Source of the DNA: JAJDFU01 sp964641965
GTDB lineage: Bacteria; Bacteroidota; Bacteroidia; Chitinophagales; Saprospiraceae
Length of the DNA stretch: 44,952 nt
Assembly: GCA_964641965.1 (NCBI GenBank)
Contig: CAZXLD010000043.1
Coordinates: forward strand, 1 to 44,952
Direction: 5' to 3'
Shown: one piece after another, positions 23,135-31,356 of the stretch
Position numbering within the stretch: the first letter of the stretch is position 1
How the letters are laid out: every line of letters begins with the position of its first letter
Notes under the pieces: generated by a model
Databases searched by the model: none
Seen by the model: the letters and a program-made list of their open reading frames with translations, nothing else
What the model was told of the DNA's origin: nothing
Program-made: the position numbers and the translations under genes

Positions 23135-24337
23135 ATGAATCTTGATGTAACAGGTAAAAAGGTCCTCATGCGGGTAGACTTCAATGTTCCACTCAACGCC
23201 GATCATCAGGTAACCGACGATACCCGCATTAAAGGTGCCTTGCCCACAATAAATTACGTCCTCGAAAACGGTGGTTCGGCCATCCTGATGTCTCACCTCG
23301 GCCGCCCGATGAAAAAGCTGAAAGAAGACGGCTCCATCGACAAGGAAAAGTTTAGTCTCGAACATGTCGTGAGCCGATTATCTGAATTACTGGGTCGTCC
23401 GGTAAAATTCTCTCCTGAGGCAGTAGGACCTGAGGCCAAAGCTGCTGCTGACCAACTCCAAGCCGGCGAAGTGCTACTGCTGGAAAATACGCGTTTCTAC
23501 CCCGGTGAAAAGAAAGGAGATTCCGATTTTGCCCGCCAATTGGCAGCACTGGGCGACGTCTATATTAATGATGCCTTCGGTTCTGCTCACCGGGCACACG
23601 CTTCTACCACTACGGTTGCCGAATTTTTCGATCCGGCGCAACGCAGTTTTGGTTACCTGATGGGCAATGAATTGGAAAATGCTAAAAAATTATTGGAAGC
23701 CCCTCCTCGACCCTACATCGCCATTATTGGAGGTGCCAAAGTCTCGGATAAGATCCTGCTTCTGGAGAAGTTATTGGACAACGTAGATGAATTGATCATT
23801 GGCGGCGGTATGGCCTACACCTTCTTTCGTGCTAAAGAGGGACAAGTAGGAAACTCGCTGGTAGAAGAGGATAAGATTGAACTCGCCAAAACCCTGTTGG
23901 AAAAAGCGCAGGAAAAAGATGTTCAGGTTCACTTGCCTGTCGATTCGGTCATTGCTGACAATTTTTCCAATGATGCAGAGCGGAATACGACTCCCAGCAT
24001 GTCTATACCCAATGGATGGATGGGGCTCGATATTGGCCCGAAAGCGAGAGAAGAATTTACCAAGGTGATCCATCGGGCGAAATCGATTCTTTGGAATGGG
24101 CCAATGGGGGTTTTCGAGATGGCTAATTTTGCAGAAGGCACCAAGGCCGTTGCTCAGGCTGTGGCCGATGCTACTGAAAAGGGCGCTTTTTCCCTGGTAG
24201 GGGGCGGCGATTCCGTAGCGGCTGTCAACCAGATGGGACTGAACGACAAAATCAGCTATGTGTCCACCGGCGGAGGCGCTATGCTCGAATTACTGGAAGG
24301 AAAGGTGCTACCCGGCGTAAAGGCTATTAATACCTGA
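23135..24337 (+). CDS. pgk: Phosphoglycerate kinase
   Basis: A 400-residue enzyme of normal length that transfers phosphate from 1,3-bisphosphoglycerate to ADP. Visible motifs are RVDFNVPL, the substrate loop MSHLGRPM, LLENTRFYPGE, NDAFGSAHRAHAS, the hinge NGPMGVFE and the nucleotide-binding LVGGGDSVAAVNQ. It starts 25 bases after the gap terminator. Confidence 0.97.
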   Translation: MNLDVTGKKVLMRVDFNVPLNADHQVTDDTRIKGALPTINYVLENGGSAILMSHLGRPMKKLKEDGSIDKEKFSLEHVVSRLSELLGRPVKFSPEAVGPEAKAAADQLQAGEVLLLENTRFYPGEKKGDSDFARQLAALGDVYINDAFGSAHRAHASTTTVAEFFDPAQRSFGYLMGNELENAKKLLEAPPRPYIAIIGGAKVSDKILLLEKLLDNVDELIIGGGMAYTFFRAKEGQVGNSLVEEDKIELAKTLLEKAQEKDVQVHLPVDSVIADNFSNDAERNTTPSMSIPNGWMGLDIGPKAREEFTKVIHRAKSILWNGPMGVFEMANFAEGTKAVAQAVADATEKGAFSLVGGGDSVAAVNQMGLNDKISYVSTGGGAMLELLEGKVLPGVKAINT

Positions 24338-24887
24338 ATCTGTATACCGTAGAAACGGGAATAAAAAAAGCTGTGCCGCTTGGAGCGGCACAGCCTACTA
24401 CTAACAAATTATAATCCCATGAATAGATCTTAGCGGAGTTTCGTTTTTTTTGGTATGTATGAGCCTCTCAAAGCTCTTTGGTAATTAACAGTTGAAAACT
24501 CCCCTTTATTTCAAATTTAAAGAAACTTTAACGCGAAAGTTCAATTCCTTTAAACACTTAGGCTGATTTGGTAGGTCGTTCGAAAACAACCTTGCTTATC
24601 GTTAGGTTGATCAAAATTCCAACTTCCATCAAGGATTTTCTTCTTCAAGAAACAAAATCCTGTATTTCAAATCCTTTATGAAGGTAAAACTTCTTCCCTT
24701 ATCTGTTGTAAAAATGCAGCCTTTATTTACCTAGTTCAAAGACAAATCCATCACAAAGTGAAGCCGCCAAAAGCCTATTTAATACACATTAAATTGATTA
24801 TCAAATATTTATACTTTTAAATGTGAAGATAATCTAATTGTAAAGAAATTTTTAAGTGGGCAATTCCTTTTAGGAAATGGTTGAATT
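24338..24887. other. AT-rich intergenic region, about 0.55 kb
   Basis: No gene seen. It lies between convergent units (pgk and a di-heme peroxidase). Besides the terminator at 24370-24394 it holds a stem-loop at 24632-24661 (AGGATTTT / AAAATCCT with inner TTCTT / AAGAA). Confidence 0.6.
24370..24394. terminator. Strong hairpin terminator after pgk
   Basis: Perfect 11-bp stem GCTGTGCCGCT / AGCGGCACAGC with a 3-base loop, preceded by a run of seven A. The A-run becomes a U-tract only on the minus strand, so it may serve the convergent minus-strand unit as well as pgk. Confidence 0.75.
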
Positions 24888-25985
24888 TTAAAAAGGATTG
24901 GCAAAAGCCGGGTTGGTTATAAAGGTAGAATCCGTCAAGGCATGTAGAAATGCCTTCAAATCCTCCCGCTCTTGAGGGGTTAGCGTGAAGGGTTGAATGT
25001 TCGGATCTTCATTGAGCACGCCATGCCCTCCGGAACTATAGTGATCCAATACTTCGTCCAGGGTCTGGAACCTGCCGTCATGCATGTAAGGCGCGGTCAA
25101 GGCGATATTTCGCAAACTTGGTGCCCGAAACTTTCCATTGTCAAACGCATTCCCGGTCACACCACCTAATCCGAGATCCGAAAAACCAGCAAGATCGTCC
25201 ACCTTATCCAATCCATTGTTAAAAAATCGATTGGTGGTCATCAGCGGGGCTCCATGGCAATGGGAACAGCCCGGATGGTTTTCACTTTGATTGGTAGGCT
25301 CTATGATAAAAAGCCGCCTTCCACGCTCCACATCGGCAGGAGGAAATACTTCATTTCGCAAAATGCGATCATACAGGGAATTGGTCGTAATAAGTGTGCG
25401 CTCAAACTGAGCAATAGCCTTGACAACCAGATCCCGATTAATCTGCCCATACCGATCAACCCCAAAGGCTTCCTTGAATCGGACCGGATATTCCGGATGG
25501 CGGCGTAGGCGATCTTCCACCTCCTCCCAGGTATTGTTCATTTCCAAATGATCTTCCACAGGAACCAGGGCTTGCTCCTCCAAACTCGCGGATCGGCCAT
25601 CCCAAAAGAAGCCGTTTACGTTATAAGCCAGGTTGACCAGGGACATGGAATTTCGTATACCTTGTAAGCCCAGTATGCCCGTACTGACCCGCAGGCCATC
25701 TGTAAAGGCTTTTTGCTGTTGGTGGCAACTGGAACAAGATTGGGTACTATCCGCAGACAAGATTGGGTCATAGAACAACCGTCTTCCCAGTTCTACCCCG
25801 GCAACGCTCAGCGGATTATCATCCGGCAAATGAGGAGGCGGATAATTTGCAGGTAATTCCAAATCATAAGCTACAAATTCGTATTCCCCACCAAGGATTA
25901 AATCCGATTCTTCCGTAACGGCCTCCTTTTGACAGGCAACGACTGTCAATAATTGAATCGACCATAAGATTATTCCTACCCGCAC
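24888..25985 (-). CDS. Di-heme cytochrome c peroxidase/MauG family lipoprotein (a)
   Basis: A 365-residue protein with a lipoprotein-type signal (LLTVVAC, C18) and two heme c sites, CSSCH (C84, C87, H88) and CSHCH (C240, C243, H244). It has family segments GRRLFYDPILS, FFWDGRSASLEEQA and ALTAPYMHDGRFQTL. Family members reduce H2O2 or, as in MauG and MbnH, oxidise protein side chains. It follows its paralogue by six bases, and both lie downstream of two MbnP-family genes, which favours the MbnH-like role over a plain peroxidase; this is inference. Confidence 0.88.
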   Translation of the reverse strand: MRVGIILWSIQLLTVVACQKEAVTEESDLILGGEYEFVAYDLELPANYPPPHLPDDNPLSVAGVELGRRLFYDPILSADSTQSCSSCHQQQKAFTDGLRVSTGILGLQGIRNSMSLVNLAYNVNGFFWDGRSASLEEQALVPVEDHLEMNNTWEEVEDRLRRHPEYPVRFKEAFGVDRYGQINRDLVVKAIAQFERTLITTNSLYDRILRNEVFPPADVERGRRLFIIEPTNQSENHPGCSHCHGAPLMTTNRFFNNGLDKVDDLAGFSDLGLGGVTGNAFDNGKFRAPSLRNIALTAPYMHDGRFQTLDEVLDHYSSGGHGVLNEDPNIQPFTLTPQEREDLKAFLHALTDSTFITNPAFANPF

Positions 25986-25991
25986 TTTATC

Positions 25992-27059
25992 CTATTTAAA
26001 TGGATTTGAAAATCGTTCTTCTTGAATGAAATTAGAGTCTGTTAACGTATGTAGAAAGGCAACTAAGTCTGCCTTGTGTTGGTCATTTAACTGCAATTTG
26101 CGCACATTTGGGCTTGTATTCAGTTGTGCATGCCCACCTGAAGCATAGTGCTCAATGACTTCCTCCAGTGTTTGAAATCGGCCGTCATGCATGTAGGGCG
26201 CCGTCAGGGCCACATTCCGAAGAGAAGGGATCCTGAACTTGCCTTTATCCCAATATTGGCCACTAACGCCTGCCCTGCCCACATCCCGGAATTCCTCCAA
26301 CTGAACCACAGCCTCAATCCCATTATTTGCAAATTCGAGACTGGTAAACAACGGATCGGTATGGCAGTGACCGCATTCCGCATCCGGAAGTGTTTCCGCA
26401 CTATCAAAAAATAAATGAAAGCCCCGTTCCTCTGAGGCATCAAAAGCAACCTTACCCGAAAGCACCTGGTCAAACTTCGACCCCGAGGTGATCAAACTGC
26501 GCATGAATTGAGCCAATGCTTTTTCGACTTCTTCTCGCTTTATCGCACCCTCCCTTTTTCCAAAAACCTGGGCAAAATCCCGGCTGTAATCCGGGTTCTT
26601 ATTCAACTTGCCGAGCACTGTGGGCCAATCGCTTCCCATTTCATGTGCACTGGTTAAGGGATGACTAACGGACGCCTCCAGCGATTCTGCTTTTCCATCC
26701 CAGAACAAGCCCTTATATCGATAGCCTACATTGCCGAGCGAAATGGCATTCCGCTCCCCCACCGCACCTTGCAGTCCCACACTCACCGGCCTTCCATCTG
26801 TAAAGGCACGCTCGGGCTGATGGCAAGTTGCACAAGAGACCGTATGGTCGCTGGAAAGGATTGGATCATAAAACAGCTTTCTACCCAGCTCAGCAACCTC
26901 TGGCCGAAACCGATTATCCTCCGGCTGCTGCATCGCCACGAAATAAGCAGGTTCCTCCAGGTATGCTGGCATGCTATTCCGAACGGGTTTCGTTTCGCAT
27001 CCCCAGCCTGAAAAAAGTAGAAAAACCAGCCCAAATAGAAAAAGATTCAATCGTTTCAC
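25992..27059 (-). CDS. Di-heme cytochrome c peroxidase/MauG family lipoprotein (b)
   Basis: A 355-residue paralogue of the adjacent gene. The signal ends FSGWGC (C21); heme sites are CATCH (C76, C79, H80) and CGHCH (C229, C232, H233). It shares GRKLFYDPILSSD, LFWDGKAESLEAS and ALTAPYMHDGRFQTL with its neighbour, so the pair arose by tandem duplication. A 197-base gap with degenerate repeats separates it from the MbnP gene upstream. Periplasmic or outer-membrane anchored. Confidence 0.88.
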   Translation of the reverse strand: MKRLNLFLFGLVFLLFSGWGCETKPVRNSMPAYLEEPAYFVAMQQPEDNRFRPEVAELGRKLFYDPILSSDHTVSCATCHQPERAFTDGRPVSVGLQGAVGERNAISLGNVGYRYKGLFWDGKAESLEASVSHPLTSAHEMGSDWPTVLGKLNKNPDYSRDFAQVFGKREGAIKREEVEKALAQFMRSLITSGSKFDQVLSGKVAFDASEERGFHLFFDSAETLPDAECGHCHTDPLFTSLEFANNGIEAVVQLEEFRDVGRAGVSGQYWDKGKFRIPSLRNVALTAPYMHDGRFQTLEEVIEHYASGGHAQLNTSPNVRKLQLNDQHKADLVAFLHTLTDSNFIQEERFSNPFK

Positions 27060-27107
27060 TAAAGGTTACATGTATTGGCAAGCGAACTTATGGTTGATAT
27101 TTTCTTC

Positions 27108-27211
27108 TTTGTGTACTTGGCGGCTCCTTTGTGCACCTTGCGGTAATAGGGATCTTCCCATATAAACCGCGAAGAACGCTACGAAGGCGCTAAAGGCGCA
27201 AAGAGTATGGT
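27108..27211. repeat. Degenerate short-period repeat with inverted halves
   Basis: The left part reads CTTTGTGTACTTGGCGG CTC then CTTTGTGCACCTTGCGGT. The right part (AACCGCGAAGAACGC and GCGCTAAAGGCGCAAAG) is its inverse-complement counterpart. Such CTTTGTGnnCTTnGCG units form dispersed noncoding repeats in many Bacteroidota. Confidence 0.45.
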
Positions 27212-27256
27212 GACAAATGACTTTTCCACAAGATGGATTGTCGGTACAGCTTCGGT

Positions 27257-28021
27257 CTAGTTCTCGTTTTCAAAAGCGACTGCAAAATTGGCACCAATAA
27301 ATTCGTAAACTGCCGGATTCACGTGGTGATCTACACTGGATTGCCTAAAATCCAAGAAATTCCCGTTGGGTTCAATCAGTATCCGCTGTAGATCCGTTTC
27401 CAATACCAATGGATCCGGCAGGCTGTTATCGATGGTGAGGTTGACGGGAAATTCCAGGATGGTGTAAAGCTCATCCGAGCCGGTGTGAAAGGTGATACCG
27501 TTATCAAATCCGGCTCCGCTAAGGGTATCACTGCGTCCTTCAATCTTGGAGTGAATGTAGCCTTTAGCTGCCGACCAATAATTGTCGCTCAACGGATGCC
27601 CCGGCAAGTAATCCCCCGGGGTGGTCTTGTTCAGATCCGGGTCAACTCCGAGTCCAAAACGCAATTTGCTGTAGGCTCCGGCTGGCACATCCTCGAATGT
27701 CAAGGAAATTCCTGCACGTCCACTCGCTTCGTTTTGCGTATCCTCAAAACGCACCAGCTCAATATCAGAAAGCCGGTGTACAGTTCCGTCGGATCGTACC
27801 AGTTCAATTTCGGACAGATAGAATTGGAACAGTTGAAACAGGACCTTCATCTGTGCCGGGTAATTGTATTCCTGGAAAAGCACAAGCGGTTCGTCGCCAA
27901 ATGTAGCTTTCATTTGCAAGCTAACGTCCTGTGTCAGCGGCGTGGATGGCTCTCCATTGTCGGAACAGCCGGTTGCTAACAGGAGGACGAGGAACGGTAT
28001 GGAAAAAATCATGTTTTTCAT
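27257..28021 (-). CDS. MbnP family lipoprotein
   Basis: A 254-residue protein with a lipoprotein signal (LLLATGC, C19) and a beta-sandwich domain of the MbnP family. The hallmark GHPLSDNYWSAAKGYIHSKI carries W149 in the region where MbnP proteins have a conserved tryptophan; ITFHTG follows. In methanobactin systems MbnP is the partner of the di-heme enzyme MbnH, which converts a tryptophan to kynurenine and creates a copper site. Here two MauG-type genes follow directly, so an analogous pair is likely. There is no methanobactin synthesis gene in the window. Confidence 0.82.
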   Translation of the reverse strand: MKNMIFSIPFLVLLLATGCSDNGEPSTPLTQDVSLQMKATFGDEPLVLFQEYNYPAQMKVLFQLFQFYLSEIELVRSDGTVHRLSDIELVRFEDTQNEASGRAGISLTFEDVPAGAYSKLRFGLGVDPDLNKTTPGDYLPGHPLSDNYWSAAKGYIHSKIEGRSDTLSGAGFDNGITFHTGSDELYTILEFPVNLTIDNSLPDPLVLETDLQRILIEPNGNFLDFRQSSVDHHVNPAVYEFIGANFAVAFENEN

Positions 28022-28100
28022 ATGGTTCAGGTAGATTGAAGGTTAAACAAGTACTTAGAACCGATGCACTAAGCATTTACTCAATTTAATGGTTAATAGC

Positions 28101-28976
28101 TTAGAGATCAGTGACTACGCTCACTAATGTGAAGGATTCAGCCAAGTTATTCGTTATTTTGTCGGCTATTAGAGCTGTACTATCACTAAAAGTATCTACC
28201 CCTCGCAACCAGGTCCGATAATCTACCTGCAAAGTTATTTCCGTACTGAATCCGGGCGGCAGTTCCAGTGGAGTAGGCGCTCGGATAATCCCACTGCCCA
28301 GGGGCTGCGGTGTTCGGATATCGATTATTTTGGTTAAAGTGTCCGATGGCGTTTGAGCAACCAGAATCATGCGGCATTGGGCAAACCCTTCTTCCGCAGT
28401 CCATAGATCATCCTGGCTTAGGGGATGGCCTGTTGGGGCAGAAGAAGGCAATACTTGGACGTAAGTTTCCGGTAATCCCAAGCTTAGCTCAAACTCAGCC
28501 AGGCTGCCGGATCCATTGAATGTGCCGGCGGATTCAAACTGAAAATTACTTCCTTCGACCCGAAGGACATCATTCGGGTAAAAGGCTTCGATCGTATCCA
28601 ATGGATTCTCCACCCGGGTAAGCAAAACAGAGTCCAGGACTTCAATCCGGCTACCATTGGTTTTGATCCAGGAAGCCCCCTGAAAAAAATAAGAGAGCTG
28701 GCTAATTTGGTAGCTCTGCCCAAAATCATCCTCATAGGTTTCGTTCAACTGAAAGGTGAGGGTGGTATCTGGAAGGACCATTCGGTGGATCATGGCGATC
28801 CGAAATTCCGGAAAAATGCAACAGTCCGGGCAAGCTCGATCCGCGCTGACATTGTAGTTGCTGGCGTTAAGATCCAGACAGTCTTCAACCGGCTCGAAAC
28901 ATCCGGTAAGCGTCGCGAAAAGTAAAATACCCAACCCAAAACCAGACAGCGGGAACTCCTTATTTTTTAGCTTCAT
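28101..28976 (-). CDS. Second MbnP-like lipoprotein
   Basis: A 291-residue lipoprotein (signal ending ATLTGC, C26). After the signal comes a cysteine-rich stretch (CLDLNASNYNVSADRACPDC) typical of secreted Bacteroidota proteins, then an MbnP-like domain with GHPLSQDDLWTAEEGFAQCR (W192), aligned by motif with its neighbour. Overall likeness to the first MbnP protein is low outside this motif. Its first 17 bases overlap the end of the exonuclease gene upstream. It probably belongs to the same copper/oxidation unit. Confidence 0.68.
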   Translation of the reverse strand: MKLKNKEFPLSGFGLGILLFATLTGCFEPVEDCLDLNASNYNVSADRACPDCCIFPEFRIAMIHRMVLPDTTLTFQLNETYEDDFGQSYQISQLSYFFQGASWIKTNGSRIEVLDSVLLTRVENPLDTIEAFYPNDVLRVEGSNFQFESAGTFNGSGSLAEFELSLGLPETYVQVLPSSAPTGHPLSQDDLWTAEEGFAQCRMILVAQTPSDTLTKIIDIRTPQPLGSGIIRAPTPLELPPGFSTEITLQVDYRTWLRGVDTFSDSTALIADKITNNLAESFTLVSVVTDL

Positions 28977-29778
28977 ATGCCTTTACCTCCCGCTTAATAA
29001 TCTCTTTCACCTGATAGGAGAATTCTCCGTTGAGCATCCAATGGTAGTAGTTTTTGTCCGTGGCTAAAAACTCCCCGACCCGCTTGCCATTGTGTTTCCC
29101 AAAGTTAAAAATGACTTGACCTTCAGCGTCGTATCGAAATTTTTGGGTCGCATCCGCATACCTCAGGTCATTGGTGAAATCATGTAAGGCTTTGATATTC
29201 ATACGAACTGGATTAGGTACCAATTCCCCGTCTCCATTTTCAAAGTCCCGGTCCTTGTACATTTCCAGCTGACCTTTTAGTACAGAAACCGTTGCCCGCA
29301 CATCTTCCAAAGCATCATGCGCATTTTCCATCTCCTCTCCGCAATAATAGCGCAACGCCGCTTTCAGGGTACGAGGCTCCATTTTATAGAAGATCCGTTG
29401 AATGTCCACTGTCCGCCTGCCAGTTAAATCAAATGAAAGACCGGCTCGGTTAAACTCTTCCATCAATAAAGGCAAATCAAACCGATTGGAATTATAGCCG
29501 GCTAGGTCCGCATTTCCAATAAACTGAAAAACCTCATTTGCAATCTCGTGGAAATTTGGTGCCTTCTCCAAATCCTTGCTGGATATACCATGCACCCGGT
29601 AAGCTTCCTCAGAAATTAAAACTAACCCGGGATTAACCAAGGACATGTACTCCTTTGGATCTGATCCGGAAGCAAAATATTTAATCATTCCAATCTGGAT
29701 GATCCTATCCCGGACAACGTTTAATCCCGTCGCTTCCAGGTCAAAGAAAACCAGGTCTCGTTCTAATGTAAAATCCAT
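28960..29778 (-). CDS. DEDD (DnaQ-like) 3'-5' exonuclease
   Basis: A 272-residue protein. Exo I is VFFDLEATGL (D13, E15), Exo II is GYNSNRFDLPLL and Exo III is NAHDALEDVRAT, giving the full DEDDh set. The C-terminal part (about 190-272, with FRYDAEGQVIFNFGKHNGKR and YYHWMLNGEF) is a domain often fused to such exonucleases in Bacteroidota. Acts on DNA or RNA 3' ends; the precise substrate is unknown. It is likely unrelated in function to the overlapping MbnP-like gene. Confidence 0.87.
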   Translation of the reverse strand: MDFTLERDLVFFDLEATGLNVVRDRIIQIGMIKYFASGSDPKEYMSLVNPGLVLISEEAYRVHGISSKDLEKAPNFHEIANEVFQFIGNADLAGYNSNRFDLPLLMEEFNRAGLSFDLTGRRTVDIQRIFYKMEPRTLKAALRYYCGEEMENAHDALEDVRATVSVLKGQLEMYKDRDFENGDGELVPNPVRMNIKALHDFTNDLRYADATQKFRYDAEGQVIFNFGKHNGKRVGEFLATDKNYYHWMLNGEFSYQVKEIIKREVKAYEAKK

Positions 29779-29789
29779 TGAATACAGTC

Positions 29790-30839
29790 TTATTCGCTTA
29801 AATTGGCTAATCCTGTGGTGTGCAGAACTCCCAAGTCTCCATTTTCCTGGCTCACGATCAGGTACACTTCCAGGTTAGGAATTCGCTCAGCGATCTCTAG
29901 TGCTTTATCCGGTCCGGCTACCATAAAAGCCGTCGCATAGGCATCTGCGGTCATACAATCCGGAGCAAATACAGAAGCACTCAACAATCGGCTGCGTTCC
30001 GGAAATCCACTTTTGGGGTTGATCGTATGACTAAGCTTCATACCATCTACTTCGTAAAACTGCCGATAATTTCCCGACGTAGCTAAGGCCCGATTTTCAA
30101 GCGGCACAACGCGTTGGTACTCATTTACCGAGGCACCTTCCTTGGGCAGGTTAATCCCGACATTCCAGGACTTACCCCGCGGACTCTTTCCGGATGCCAA
30201 TACCTCTCCTCCAATCTCAACCAGGAAATCAAGTACCCCTTTTTCTTTCAGCCAACCGCCAATAACATCCACAGCGTATCCCTTTGCAATGGCGCTAAAG
30301 TCAAGCTCCACACCCGGAGCAGCCTTGTATATTACCACGTGCTCTGCAATTTCCAGCTTCACTTTTTCCATACCTACATAAGCAAGCAAGGAATCCACCT
30401 TTTGGCTGTCCACAGCTTCTATCGGCTCCTTACCGGTATACCCAAAACCCCAATAGTTGACCAAGGGCATAACGGTGGGATCAAATAGCTGTTCTGTATC
30501 ATTATGGACTTCCAAAGACCGGTAATAATTGCGAAGAAAATGGATATTGCGACGCTCCAAAGAAGCGACACTGACCACTAAGGAATCAGAAGCTTGATTA
30601 AAGCGGGAAATCAAACTCGTCGGATCATAGGTATTTACCTGACTATTAATTACGAGAAGTAAACTGTCGAAGGAAGCCTTGAAATCCCTGGCTTGCGGAT
30701 GGGCATAGGTCACATTATAAGTTGTGCCCATGGTTTCACCTGCCACTTTCACATATGAAGCTTTCTCCTTTTTATCTGGGGCACCACAACTACTGAATAA
30801 GAGGAGTAAAGCCAACAATCCAATTGAGTGTCGTCTCAT
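29790..30839 (-). CDS. apbE: FAD:protein FMN transferase (ApbE), lipoprotein
   Basis: A 349-residue lipoprotein (signal ending LLFSSC, C18). It has family motifs GETMGTTYNVTY, DFSAIAKGYAVDVI, DFLVEIGGEVLASG, HTINPKSGFP and DCMTADAYATAF. ApbE attaches FMN to Thr/Ser in periplasmic parts of flavoproteins such as NqrB/C, RnfG or NosR. No target protein is in the window; in particular there is no NosR in the nos cluster. Confidence 0.92.
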   Translation of the reverse strand: MRRHSIGLLALLLLFSSCGAPDKKEKASYVKVAGETMGTTYNVTYAHPQARDFKASFDSLLLVINSQVNTYDPTSLISRFNQASDSLVVSVASLERRNIHFLRNYYRSLEVHNDTEQLFDPTVMPLVNYWGFGYTGKEPIEAVDSQKVDSLLAYVGMEKVKLEIAEHVVIYKAAPGVELDFSAIAKGYAVDVIGGWLKEKGVLDFLVEIGGEVLASGKSPRGKSWNVGINLPKEGASVNEYQRVVPLENRALATSGNYRQFYEVDGMKLSHTINPKSGFPERSRLLSASVFAPDCMTADAYATAFMVAGPDKALEIAERIPNLEVYLIVSQENGDLGVLHTTGLANLSE

Positions 30840-30857
30840 GCACAGAAAACGTTTAAG

Positions 30858-31250
30858 TCATTTAATAAGCTGATGATCAACTGAATATTGCCCAGGGCCA
30901 AGCAGCCCTAATGCCATAAAAATGATCATATAGAGTATCGGAAATTCCATTTTGGAAAAAGGGTCATCTCCATGGACGATGAAGGCAGCTACTACCATCG
31001 TAATAATTAAAGGTATCACTGCCAGCCGGGTAAAAAGCCCTACAATCACTAAAAGGGAGCAAAGCAGTTCAGCAAAAACGGCTAATACCAGGCTACCAAT
31101 TGCACCTATACCAATCGGATCTGCAAATTGAATGGGATCTTCAGCAAAGAAACGCATGAATTTGGGCCATCCATGTTGGATTAGCATCATCCCTCCCGGA
31201 ACCAACCGTAGGAACAATAGGGCAATATCTGTAGCATTACTAATCTTCAT
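30858..31250 (-). CDS. DoxX family membrane protein
   Basis: A 130-residue protein with four transmembrane helices. I chose the ATG at 31250 (MKISNATDIALLFLRLVPG). Motifs GMMLIQHGWPKFM, AELLCSLLVIVGLFTRLAV and FSKMEFPILYMIIFMALGLL are typical of DoxX/DoxD-type proteins. Function of this subgroup is not settled. It lies 18 bases upstream of apbE. Confidence 0.83.
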   Translation of the reverse strand: MKISNATDIALLFLRLVPGGMMLIQHGWPKFMRFFAEDPIQFADPIGIGAIGSLVLAVFAELLCSLLVIVGLFTRLAVIPLIITMVVAAFIVHGDDPFSKMEFPILYMIIFMALGLLGPGQYSVDHQLIK

Positions 31251-31356
31251 GTTTGGCAAAATAAAATTAAATCCGGAATGACCTGTAAACGGCTCGCTGA
31301 ACCGAAACCTCATATCATTAGCCGTTTTTTTTCACCTTTGAGTGCAATAACGCATC

